Position numbers and translations under genes: made by a program. From positions 18,695,803-18,759,802 of the forward strand of contig CM041534.1 of assembly GCA_023238725.1 (NCBI GenBank): DNA of 64,000 nt, in the 5' to 3' direction. Positions 35,166-48,249 of this stretch are shown here, one piece after another. Position 1 is the first letter of the stretch, and each line of letters starts with the position of its first letter. Under the pieces are notes generated by a model. It did no database searches and had not been told where the DNA came from. It worked only from the letters and a program-made list of their open reading frames with translations. Source of the stretch: Scortum barcoo. Its lineage: Eukaryota > Chordata > Actinopteri > Centrarchiformes > Terapontidae.

Positions 35166-38100
35166 TGGAGGAGTGCAGGGTGGAGGCTCAGGCTCTGGAA
35201 GCACAGAGGGAAAGGAGCAGGACTGAACACCACAGTTAAAGGAGCTGCCAAAGATGGAAGGAGAGGTCCTGGAGGTGGATAAACTGGGGGGGGAGGGAAA
35301 TGACAGGGCTCGGACAGGGGAGAGCCGGGGCCGACGGAGGGAGAGCAGGTGTGAAAGAATCCCCTTTTCCTTACTCATTTCCTCTTGTATGTTTTCGCAC
35401 CTATAACTACTTGAGCCGAACAATTGCACTTAGTCTTTTCCCCTCCCGTCAGTACGCCAGTCGGCGCCCTGGCCAAGGCTGGCAGAGTGTCCGATGGCAC
35501 GGCGCCATCCTGTGCCCTGCCCTCTGCTCCCTTTCGCTCTCTCACGGTAAATACTTGGCAGCACGCTCAGCCCAGCAGGTCAGCAGTTCCACACCCAGGA
35601 GGCCCTCAGAGCAGAGCAGAGCAGTACACTTACGAAACAGTTTGGAAAAAGGGAGAGCGAGGGAAAGTTTAGATTATTAGTGTCTAACATATGTTTTATA
35701 TATCATATATATATCATATTTCACTGCTGAGAACAGAGAGTGTGGAGGGAGGATAGTAAGGATATTTATTGGAGAAAGGGAAAGACCTGAGAGTGAGAAA
35801 GTAAGTATTTTGGATAGGGGGGAGTTTTTGGGGCATTCATGCTGTAGAGAGCCAAACAGCAGCAGTGGCAGCACCTCGAGCCTTTAGCTGCAGTTTGGGA
35901 AGCAGCAGACTGGTAGAGGACTGATACGTGTCAGGTAAATTCTGTCGGTACACTCTGTGCCGAGGCGAGGAGGGGGGAGGAAAAGCCCACCAGCCAATTT
36001 TCCTTGGCTACAGGTTACAGTTTCACAGTTTGTTTTCTTTCCACAAACCCCCCTCGGTGCTCCATTCTGTCTGAAAGGAGTGGAGAGGAAGTTTCGAAGC
36101 AAAGTAAAGAATGAGGGGGAAAGAAAAATGTGTACACGAGCTTGTGACCAGAAGTTTGACGGCTCGCGTTCACATCGCAGGGAAAAATCGAGGCAGGGAA
36201 AGGTTAAAGAGGGAGAATTTTCCACATCTGAAGAGGCGAAACGCAAAAATGGGACTTGGCAGATGAGGCTCACTTGTATCTGTATTATCTGGGACTGCCA
36301 ACATCTATGGATGTCCTACAATTTTTGTGGCCGGTGTTGATTCACATCCACTGCTCATAAATGCCAAGATCCACATATCCCACCAAAGAAATCGTCCAAT
36401 TTCTTGTATTTTATTATTTTTTTAACAGAAGGAACCACAAGATTCCCTTGGACTCTTCTTCTGACTTTTATTTCTTCACTTTAGTCATCTCTTTTCTATA
36501 CAATCATCCAAGAACACATTATTTATGAACTCATTTTCTGTTTTTTTATGGCTATTTTGGCTTAACTACTGTTTTTCATTGATGCTCCGCCGCCCCAGCT
36601 TTTCCTCATGATTTTCATAAATTACTTAAATGTGCATGAATCAGTCTTTGCCTTTCCCACAAATACAAACAGAATGGCCTCTTTTTCTATTTATCTATTT
36701 CTCTAAGTCTCAAATTCAATTATTTACCTGCTGAAGATCTTTATTCTATGTACTTTCACCTCCATCTTAAAAGTGCTTTAGCATTGCATTTAATGAAACG
36801 GCATTCACAAGAGAGAGATTAAAACAAATGGCAAAGATTGAAGCAACGGAGGCAGAGGGATTCTGATTTAATGCCTAATATAGATCAGGCTGCAAAAAAA
36901 CACTGGATCCTACACTTCCCAATGCAAGTCGATAACATGCCTGCCTGGGAGATGTCCGCCCTCTTCAACCTCCGCGCCCCCCGGTTTGTTATGCTGGCCT
37001 TGTGTTATAAATTTGTACTGTCAAAGATATTTTGTCCGACCAAGCCACAGTCGGAGAAACATTCATAAACTATTTTCACTGGCTGAGTATCACTCCTCAT
37101 GACAAGACAGCTGAATCTGATGTGTAAAATCGTCCTCTAGTGTGAACCAAATTGCAAAAATGACCTGAAACATGATGGCGTTAGTGTTGATATGGGAAGA
37201 GATTACTTGCATGCTTGTATCTACAGTATAAATGTACAGGACAACTTTTCCTTCCACCTCCAAAGACTACAGGCAGATGAGGAAGAGAGCTGCAGGTATT
37301 GAGGGATGTCATTTGACCTTTTTCAGAGCATCTCTCATCATTACATTCATCTGATTTCTTCAGACGCACCCTCCTGACAACTTTCCAGCACCCTCCGTCG
37401 CCCTCTCACCTCCGTGCATCGTACGCCCACTCAGCAGCTCATCTGACACGAAACCGTCTGCAGCGTTATAGGGTCAGGAAGGGGGTAGAGACGTGGAAAG
37501 AAAGACACTCCGACTCACGCTGGTGCTGTGCCTCCTCGGTTATTAGATCTCTCTCTCTCTCGTTCTCGTTCACAGATGCACTGACGTCGACTTGCACGCT
37601 TCACTGCCGCTTACATGTAGGCACACGGTCAAGCGAACGCGTACAAAATCGTTCATCGCCCCCACATGTGTACTGACAGAGGAACACATCGCTCGCACAG
37701 ACGTACTAGCTGCAGGCCAGACGGGCCGAGTCATGCAGCAGACAGACCCACCCTGTTGGATCAACGTCAACCTGGCTCTCCCTACACAGCTGTGCTCCAA
37801 ACCTAATACTGGCTCGCTACGCACAATCCCTTCTTCTTCTCTTTCTCCTTGTTATTCTTCTTCTTCAGTTGCTGTCTGTTTACAAGCTGCTTCAAGGCGC
37901 AAAGAGAGGTCCAACACAAGAGCCTTCTTTCTGTCCACAACCAGCAATTACTGTTACATGTCAACGTCCAACAGCCACTTTAAGTGTTTTACCATCCAGC
38001 CAGGTCTCATTTGTAGATTTAGCAAAGGACCTGGAAATCGTGGTTGGCTTTCTTCCAAAGTGACCGGTGGAGTAATGCAGACTCCTGAGGGAAGCAGTCT

Positions 38101-39760
38101 GGTTCTTGCTTCAGTTTACGAGCTCCCCGCTGCAGGATTTTGGCCCATGTTCTTGCTTGCTGATGGATTCTCCAGAGAGACTTCCCAGACATAAAAAAAA
38201 AAACTTTGATTGATGGGATTTGGATGTATATTTTTTGAGTAGCGATCAAACACAACACATTGCTTGCTGCGTCTGAGTTCATTCAGAAGAGACCAGCTGT
38301 GACTTAACTGTACTAATCCAAGGGGGATTTATCAGCACATTTGATATTGTGAGGTTTATTTCACATTTTAAATCAAACAAATTAGGTTTAAAGGCATCAG
38401 GGCTGCTTTGTGTTTTTGAAAGATGACCTTACACTGAAACTGCAGCTTTGCTTATTCTCTCACTATCTCATCAGATGAAAGCTTCCCCACCCACCAAGGT
38501 CAGGAGAGACTCTTGAAACCTTTTACCTTATTTAGTTTTTGATATGCAGATCGTATTTTCATGGGATGTAGTCCAATTTAAAGAACTTTCAATGTATTTC
38601 TTGGTAATGATGTGGGCATTTTTCTGCACAGCTTAGGGCAACAGATCACTGCTGCAAAAAATATAACTTTTAAAATTTATAAATAAACAATGAAGATATC
38701 GTGGATTTTAATTGGGACTAATGGGTCTTACATTCATAAAACGTAGCCACTGATTATTGGGCACCCTCCTTATTTTATGGTGCCATAAATGCATTACATT
38801 TTTTTACCATGTTTTTCAAGAAGTTTGAAACGAACACCTACACTTCTTGTAAAGCTATGTTTGTTTTAAAGCTAAGGACATATTTGCATAATACAGTATA
38901 AAAGGCCAGATACCACAGCTATTATGCAGCTTGAATTAGAGAAATAAATTTTGGCACATATTCTAAATAATAGTGACTTGAATGTGTTACAGAGCAACTC
39001 ACAGGAGCAAAAGCAAGAAGGTACAATGAAAAACTGAAGGTGTCAAAAAGAGTAAATTAAAAAAAGCAGTTAAGTTATGATTAAAACAGTTGAAAATATT
39101 ATTATGTGAGCCACAAAGGTAGACTGAAGTAATGAAGAAGTGACACTTAAAATCCATCAATATGACTACAGACAGTAAACATACAATGTTCTGCAGTCAT
39201 CAGTTTGGCAGATTCAGCTAAGGGTCAGGAATCTAAAATTACACAGCCATGGGTGTAAAAGCTCACAAATATAAGCTGTCAAAACAGGTTAAAAACAAGA
39301 AGCAAAACCTTCACATCAATCCTAAAATCCGCTGCAAATATGAAATTGCTGCTTTGCTCCCATCTTTGTTCTGCTCGGGAATCCGGCTGCACCGTTCTGT
39401 GCGAGCTGAAGGCGAGAACCGGCTTTCCACTTTCAGGTAGCCTCGAGCTCCGTCCTCTCTGCTAGAAACAGCCTGTTGAGATCCACTGCTGTTTAAAATG
39501 CTGCATGCTCAGCCTGACTGTGTAACACGGCCCTAAGGCTTCAAAGCTTACAGAGAGCTGCTCCTTTGGCCCCGGCCTTTGATAATGCTCTGCCACAAGG
39601 TCACCGAGCCGCCTTCCAGGGCACGAGGAGAGATCAGAAACACTTGATTATGCCAACTTCAATGAAAGTACATGTTTTTTGGCTACACTGGTAGAGAATC
39701 AGATCTGCAACTGAGAGATTCACATGACATACTGACATGTTAGGTGCGTGACATACTGTT

Positions 39761-39785
39761 AAAAAAATAAATAAATAAATAAAAA
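39761..39785. repeat. (AAAT)n microsatellite
   Basis: A-rich tetranucleotide run in the giant intron. Confidence 0.9.
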
Positions 39786-40350
39786 TTACGGAGTGGAGAC
39801 TCACTGAAAAATTCTGTGAGGAAACTTCTTTAAAAACACACACAAGCAAAGTAATATTATTCACCAAATATGACATGCTGTATAAATATGGCAAAATGCT
39901 AATCATTGTGCTAATCTAAGATTCGCCATCATTCCAACATTTGGATCGGCCCTTATTCACAATATTCAGAAACTAAATAATTAACAACCATTGCATGCAG
40001 GCACAGCTACGTTCCCCAGGCAAAGCTCAAAACACAGAATATGTAATAATGATAACAATTTGAGCTCAGCTGTCCTCATACTAGCTTTGGGAACTTTGAA
40101 CCGCATCTTTAACAGGAAATGGAGCTGGCTCGGTTGTGATCATATGACTCAAGGTTGGCTCAAGGTTGGAACTTCACTTGATAATAAAATGATCTCTGGT
40201 CTGATCTTTCCTTGTCGATGATTTTCACTCCTTCCTGGTGTTTAAAGGCAGCTGGTGTTTTCTGTTTTAGGTGTTCGTCCAGTCTTAATTGTCCAGTCTA
40301 GTCTTCCTCTCAGACAGGATCCTCTCTTTAGTTTGTAGCAGCAGAGATCT

Positions 40351-40500
40351 TAAAGGGGAACTCCAACTATTTTACACATCAAAGTCCGTTTATAGGTTTT
40401 GGAGAGCACCACCTCATGTGAAAACAGGCTTTTGTGGCTCCTGTGGGAGCAACAAGAAATCTGATAAATTGCCTCAAGTGATGTCACTTGTCTGTGTGAG
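40351..40500 (+). repeat. Probable teleost interspersed repeat
   Basis: Contains AAAGGGGAACTCCAACTATT, TTTACACATCAAAGTCCGTT and AAATTGCCTCAAGTGATGTC. From memory these resemble a dispersed teleost repeat with AACTCCACCAATTTTACACA and GCCTCAAGTGATGTCACTTG. Class unknown and boundaries approximate. Confidence 0.5.
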
Positions 40501-42170
40501 TGGGTAGTGTGGTCTTTTTTACACTGATCTACAGAGAATGTGTAGTTCAGGTAACTTTATTTGCTTGAGAAGATCTACTGTATATGTGGCCTTCTCTGCC
40601 TGCTTTTCTCTTCTAGTTAGGGTTAGTTAGTTAGTTAGGCCACAGTGTGCGTGTTGCACGAACTTGTGACAGGTAATAGGTTTGAAGTGCTTGATAATCC
40701 ACAGTAGGACTTCCAGAGGATTTAAAAGTAAGTTACTGTAAATGTTTGCATTTACATACTGTAACGTACAGTGCACGTGTTTCTTCTGCAGTTGAGCGGC
40801 CACATAGCGTGCAGTTTTTGTTTAGGTGAGCCTTGACATCATATGAAATATATATTTCTGTTGCCATCCCCTTCTGCTTGGAGACATTTACGTATTGCTG
40901 GAATACGCATTATGTCCTCTGAAGGAGCAACATAAAACTTTTTCTTCGACTCTTGGGGAAACAAAGGATCTGCTGACTGACTCCATCTCCTTTTCTGCTT
41001 CAATTTTTAGAGTCAGAGTGATATTTTCCCACCTGGCTGTTGCAACCCAATGGCCCGTTTTTTTTTTTTTTCCTTTCCCCAGCATGCTGCCTTTTATCCC
41101 ATCTAAGTGGCGTGGTAGTCCTGCTCAAATTGTGCACCTCAATGGCTGCTATTTAGACTGCTCGATAGTAGCAACAATGACACTCCTGAGTGACTTTAAA
41201 TCTCCACTCACCTCCATCATTCTGCCTCTAACCTCTTTTTATCTTCTCTTAACTTATTTTTCGTCAGCTTCTTTGTCCTGACTGTCCTATGTCAGAACAA
41301 AAAAAGGCTACGTGTGCGTCAACCAGTTCAGAACTTTTAGTTGACATTTTCCTCTCTTCGTTGTGTCCCATGCACACTTTCTTTTTTCTTTTGTCTTGTT
41401 GTTTCTATTTTATCAGTCCTTCGTTCCACTTGCATCTTTATTTTCATTTGTAAAACTATTTAAATATTCTCCTCCTATCTTGAGTTTTCTCTTTTTCTTT
41501 CTCCTTCATCTCTATTTCTATTTATCTATTTCTTCCTCTATCACCTCCTACTCCTCATCTCTCCCCCTTTCTCTCTCTGGATTTCCTCACCATCCCGCTG
41601 CCCCTCTGATATGAGCTCTGTTGGATGAAATAAATATGAGGCGGAAGAGGGATAAATATTTATAGCTGCTTCGGCTGTATAATTCTGCGTGTCAGTGTGT
41701 TGCTGCACTGTGTGTGTGTGTGCATACATACATACATGTAAGAGTGTTTTGTGTGGTATATGTTTTCAGACCCTTGGCCAGTGCAGGTGCCAAGGCTGCT
41801 GTGGGGATAAATAATTCAGTGGAAGTTAAACCTTAAATTCACATCACTTTGATAAGACAATAGGAGCACACACACACATGCACACACACACACCACCTGT
41901 CACTGAGCGTATGTGCTCTCACACATCTAGAAACGCATGAAAGTACACGTCCCCGCGCGTACATGTTTGACACATCATGTTATACAGTAATCATGCATGA
42001 AAACACACTTGTGCAAACATGTTAAACGCATGAAATTAAAGGTACACACTGGCACGTGCTGATAAGCTCACATGCAACCTTAAGACGCAAATGCAGTTAT
42101 AAATGTACATGTACACAGTAATACATCCACATACTGAACACATGACACTGAAAAACTACACTCTGTTATC

Positions 42171-42191
42171 TGTGTGTGTGTGTGTGTGTGT
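42171..42191. repeat. (TG)n microsatellite
   Basis: TG run following a CA-rich degenerate stretch (about 41868-41895) in the giant intron. Confidence 0.92.
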
Positions 42192-42974
42192 ACACGTGTA
42201 TAAGGTTTCCAATCGAGTCTATTTCTGGTTGTGTGAGTGCACAACCACGTGTGTACTTTTGTGCGCTGCCGAAGTCAACCATCACCGCTCTGTCTCGCAC
42301 AACACACTCACACTCCTGCAGGCTCACTAGCTGCGTTACACACAGATAGGGATGCGTCAATAAGTAATGAGGGAGGTATTGGGGCCCCCCAGTTGACCTG
42401 TGCCTTTAATATTTTACAGGAGAGTCTCTCAGACGGTACCAGCCGACACGCTGCCGCAGCTCAAGTGTAAAATCTCACTTCGTGGGGCTCGACGGCAAGT
42501 GCTGTCCTCTAAGGTCCAATTTAATAGCATCCTCCGAGATCCTGTCAATGCAAGTCAAATTAAATAGCGCTTTGTCAAAATGTTCTTAAATCCTATATAT
42601 GTAAGATTAAAAAGCAGCTGCACAAGTGTGGAAGTTTAAGCCTGAAGCCTTTGGGGATACGACTCATTTTTGAGCTTTAGTTTCTAATGTGGCTTGAGCA
42701 TCAAACTGTGAGGTTGTGAGCCATATTGACGCCTTTCTACTGTATTAGTATTTGACTCTATGCTCATTGGCTTTCTGCACTGTCAGAAATTAGAAACCGG
42801 ATGTTTATCTGCTGGTACATTGGTTCATCTGTCTCTGTTTTCGTTATTTTATCAAAGGTAGGTTTGCTGAGCTTTTTTTTTTGTTTTACATTATTTGCAG
42901 GAACAACCTGCTTCACACTCGCACATTCACACATTTGCACATGCAGGCTGATCATTACAACCACATTGTCAGCA

Positions 42975-43045
42975 AGTAAGCTACTTCACTTGAGCAGTTC
43001 AGGACGTTAAGTGCCTTGCTCGAGGGCAACCCGGTGGTAGTAATG
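42975..43045. repeat. Short fragment of a dispersed teleost repeat
   Basis: Contains GTTAAGTGCCTTGCTCGAGG followed by GCAACCC. From memory this is close to the AAGTGCCTTGCTCAAGGGCA motif found in many fish repeats. Only about 70 bases are recognisable, so the parent element is undetermined. Confidence 0.5.
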
Positions 43046-46000
43046 AGGGAGGGGCAAGTTTTACTGTTTCACTTCATCTTGCCGTCAGTTTAGAGAATGT
43101 CTTACTTGTGTAAAAAAAAAAACAGGCTGTCCCTTCCTCAGCATGCAGGCCTAAACGTTAGAGAGCGAAACAGCGGCAACATGACCTGCTGGATTACAGT
43201 GAAATGCGCAAAACATCACAATAATGAGACACCACAGAGCGGATCTTGCACCACTACTTTTGAGTCATCTGTGACTTGTACACCAAGACATGTAACAGCT
43301 CACAGACAACTTCAGAACTTCAGGATACAAAATCAGGAGACAAACGCAGACCCTGTACATTTTATGACAATCCAAGAGTGGTTACTTGTCATAGTGACAT
43401 AGGAAGCCAATGTGTTCCACGCAGTAACAATACATCTCATACACAGTTAATCTGGGTCTTTATTTTGCTGGAAACAGCTGGAAGAATGAATATTTATTGA
43501 TTGACTCCATATAGTCCATCTCAAACTATCAGGCTTCTCTGTGCTCGCATTTTTTGCTCTCTCACTATTCATAATGAAGAGGAAGCTCTGGTGCTGCCAC
43601 TTAGTAAAGATCAACCCAGCAGGCGTCCAATCAGGTGTGGTTTTCAGGATATCGACTTAGTCGAGGAAAGTGAGGTTTCAGCTGGAGCAGAGGAATCCAA
43701 AAGCCTTTTGTTTCAAAATTTTACCTGCCAGATGTATTGATTTATCTAAGTTTTGCCCTGTGTTTTGTTTTACCTTCTACATGGTGCATAAAGAAACCAC
43801 TGCCCACGCAAAGCCTTTAATGAAAGCAACATTTCCAGTAAGAACAGGCAGTGTTATACAGGCAAGTAACAAGAGTTTATTGGATTTGAATGTAGAAATG
43901 TTTCAATTTTAGCCATTTGTATTGTGTTTCTAAGTAAACAGTCTAACAATAGTCTAATATTTAATTTGTTTCAGCCCTGGAATTAGCCACAGATAACAAC
44001 ATTAGATGTCGTAGCCAAAGGCAGTTATTTCCTCTACACATCAAAACCAAGACGCTATAAACAAACTTTGCTCAATAACTGGCACAAATTTACTGTTTAC
44101 CATTATAGTTAACCGCATACTGTGTCCAGTTTAAATATTAAAGAGCTAAATTACATTAGCGACATACTTCAGTGATGATCACGGCTGCTTCAGGCACATT
44201 TTAGTGATTTTGTGAGCAGTTTTATGACCTGCAATGTAAACAGTCTCTTGACCAGGAATTTATTGGAGAGGGGTGTTTATTTGCTGAAATATGAAGTTCT
44301 TTAAGGCTGCAAAAGCAAGCTGTTATAAGACGGTGTATGGTATTTATATTCACAGAATTTTTCTCAGTGTCACTGGAGTTAGGCTGAGGATGGAAAATAA
44401 GAATCCGACTGCAACAGGCCAGATTTTTACTTTTACTAATGTTTGTTTGGTCAGTAGAGGAGCATCAAGGGAGATATTTGTGGTTTCCAGTTTCCTTGTT
44501 TGCATGTTTGCAGTTTTACGAGTGCAACTGCGTCATTCGTTCATGCATTTTTAACAGAGATTAAAACGTTCAATATGACAGTTTGACTTTCCAGACAGTC
44601 TGATTGTGGCAACAAGTGACTCAGCAATAACTTAAGTTAAACCAACGACTGAAAAAAACTAAGAAACTGATGTCTGGTGGTTGCTGCTTTGCTGCTCCAT
44701 GGTGCGTCATGTAGTGTTATAAATTCACCTCTTTGGTTAACACCTGCAGTACAAAACAGTTGCTCAGTGAGCTCTTAACAAATTTTCTGCAAACTGCCAA
44801 CCGTCTTTGACATTTGGTTTGTGTCACACGCTAAGTAACACAAAAGTTTCTACTGTTCTGTGGCAAGTTGTCTCTTTTTTTGTCTGTTGCGCCCTCATCC
44901 TGTCTGGCAGGTCCCAGGGGTATGATATTACCAACAATGACATTGATGGGATCTGGAAAAAGTTAAATGCTGTTTAGATTTACAAATATAGTAACAGAAG
45001 TACGTGACAAGATTGTATCCATTCAGAACATTAACAGTGAGGTGTGGTTCAAAGTTTTGGATTTTCAGTGTGCTGCAACACAATCAAGGCATGAAGATTC
45101 AAGAACATTCTTGGTTTACTTTCACTTTTTTACTGGAGTTAAATGAACATTTCAACAGTCAAAACACTGCATATGGAGAAATATTGAGGTTTGTGTCAAT
45201 ACCACATAACTTAATCACTTCTTTAAATAAAATATTTAATATTGTTAGGAAAGATATATTAGGTCAAGTTAATTTACACTTTCAACATCACATCTTGATG
45301 CAGCTTTTTTTCTATTCAAAACTAATGAAAACTTTCTCTAATCATCAACCATGCAAATTAAATTAAGTAATTAAGTTAAGTAAAATAAGGAATCACCCAC
45401 TCCCCATTGGGTTGACATAAAGCTACCTTCATCACATAGAACAATCTGACAATAAAGATTATTCATTGAGAGTTTGTTATACAGTGACAAATCCATTGAC
45501 ACTGCTGTTAATAAAGATTATGACAACATGGTATAGTCAATCTTAGCAATATTAGGATTGTTAATGGAGGGTTTTTATCTAGTTTTAGGAGGGCAGAGAT
45601 GGTCTGATGCCGGAAGATGTAGGAAATATCAACACTCATCCAAGCAGCCCAGTTAATGTTTTATTATGATCGCCTGCTTAACTTGCTTACACGGTCAGAG
45701 CAGACCAAACTAGCTTCCGTCATCGCACAGTATCCACCCTGCTCTCATTCTGCAGGGCAGTTTGTCCTCTGTCTATAAATCCAGAGGACAATAAATTGAA
45801 ACTAATTGGGAGGTTTCAGGGATTACAGTCAGCCGGGCCCACCCTGTTAGTGCCAAAAATCCATCACTTTCCTAACCGAGTTTCACCGTAAAACTCTGAA
45901 CACAATTTTGCCAACGTTCCCACATGCTATTGTTTCGTCCCAGCCAGCCTCTCAAACCATTATGGAATAAAGCTTCCCCGCCGAGTGCCCTGTAGCATCT

Positions 46001-47608
46001 GCAAACACATTCCTCAGACCTCCACTTACCCCTGGCTAGCCGGGCAATAAAACATAGCCAATTAGGCTTTACTCCTGGCTGTGTGAAGCCCTTCTCCTGC
46101 TGCTGAGTGTGATTTGAGTTTAAATTACTTCCTCCCTGGACTCCCCCTCCTGAGAAGAGGTGGATGGAGAGGAACCCCGCTACCTTACCTGCCAAATAGT
46201 GTGAAACTTGAGATAGCGCCACCACATCTGTTTATTAGTTCTGTATCCGGTGTTACCCGTTGTCCCACCGTCCTCTGTTCCTCAAGAGATTGCAGAAGTC
46301 TGTCTTACAGCACAGCTGTCCAAAAACTATTTGGATATGCTGTAGCTGCCTCAATCGATGATTTTTAATCAATGTGTGAAAACATGACTGAATTTGTAAA
46401 ATTAAGAGACATATGTGAATGCGAAGTCAGTCATCTGCTTAAAGTTTAACCATCCAGCTCATAATTATTGTGTGTTTATACATAATGACTCCAACAAAAC
46501 TGCTAAATACTGTACAGTGTACTGTTAAGTGTTTATTAGGCTGAATATAATCCAAGTCGACACGACATGAGTGAATAAATAATACTATTAATTAAAAAAA
46601 AAAGTAATATTTCAGCAACAGTTTGCTGAATATTGTGATAATATTATATAATATTGTTCTGGTGACAATAATTGTTGCAAGAAAATTTGACAGTAACATC
46701 CGTAGTTGGTGTGACCTTTTGATTGGTCACAACTTTAGAGGGACTGATTTGCCTCCTGATGGTGATTCCTATACCTAAACTATGCTCATCATCATCATTA
46801 GTTAACGCATAACTTGCACACACTTATAAATATTTTATCCTCTCACATATTTTATCCTTTTACAAAGTGTTTTTCTCAGAGTTAAGATACTTTTCAATAT
46901 TCAGTATGTCAATAATATAATAATGTTAATAACAACAGATGCTCATTCTACTGTAACCAAGTCATCCAACATGAAGAAGAAATGGTGCAGCTAGAAAGTA
47001 GAATCAATAAATCCCACTTTATTTCAGACACAGTCCATAGATAAAAAAACAGTGTGAGAAGAAGCTAAAGAACTTGTTGAACAAAGAACAAATTGTTGTT
47101 AATATAGGTCATTAATTCACTGAGAATTTCTGTGAAGTGTAAAACTAAACCATAAAGCAGTTCAACACATTTCCAGCCAAATCTGACCTGTTAATAAACA
47201 CAGTAATTGTGAGCAAAGTGCTGCAGGTCTCCAGTAGAAGACTGTATTTATGTTGCACAGTAACCAGGGATTCCTTAAGGAACTGTGGCAAGCAGGACTA
47301 GAAATTTCCAAAAGCTCAGATCAGTCTCTTCTTTAATCCTGTCAGGGCTTATGCATGCTGCATGCAAGACAGGCGATCCATGCTGTCTGGATACATTGTC
47401 AAGTGAGATTTCGGAGACAATTTAATCCCTCCCCAAATCCTGTTTTGTTTGCTGACATGAAACAGTTTGTCCAATAAAACCTCAATCCATTGGAGACGAG
47501 GGCTTTGGAGTAATAAGGTTTTCATAACCGGGATTTGATCTTTACATATTTGCTATTAGACATAGCATGGTGTGTGCATGCTTTCCTCTCATTTTAATTA
47601 AAGTGTTA

Positions 47609-47610
<2 letters not shown>

Positions 47611-47654
<44 letters not shown>

Positions 47655-48249
47655 CTGTTTGCTGCAGTCTCTGTTTTCCTCCCTTCATTTCTCTCATTTT
47701 CCCATTATGTCTACATGGACTGTGCATGAGGAACCTGTAGAGAGCAGACAGGAGAAAGGCAGAGGAGCTGTTGTAAAACAGGAGGAAAAGAGAGGATTGA
47801 AAGGGGGGGTGGCAGCTGGAGGGAGAAGGAAGAGATGAGAGAGAGGATGGGTGTAGACTGTGGAAACACAAGGAGAGAGGAGTAGTGCTCATGGAAAACA
47901 GAAAAGAGGAGTGTGTGATTGTAGAGGAATGAAAGGGGAAAGAGGAGTGTTGGTGTCATTCGGTTTATTTAGAGTTTATTGCTTTGGCAGAACTCCAGAC
48001 TCCCCACACTCCTCCAGCAGGCACGTCAGTGTGTGTGTGCGTGTGTGTGTATACAGTATGCATGTGCTCCTGGATACATACATGCAATCTTATATGTGTG
48101 AACACACTTTGATGGAAACATGCACAGAGGCACATGCAAAGATAAAGAAAGTTACGTGAAAAACACACAGTGTAACACCCTCAATTCTATGTAGGTATAT
48201 TTGAGTAAAACACACACACACACACACTGCACACACACACACACACACA
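47611..48249. repeat. Convergent (GT)20 and (CA)n microsatellites
   Basis: A (GT)20 run at 47611-47650 and CA runs at 48211-48227 and 48231-48249, with a smaller TG-rich stretch near 48030-48050. The outer tracts are reverse complements about 560 bases apart. Confidence 0.92.

Noticed and set aside
40818..40830. TTTAG/GTGAGC motif as a second recursive splice site
   Set aside because: The pyrimidine tract is short and T-only with a G in it, and the donor is weaker than at 59232.
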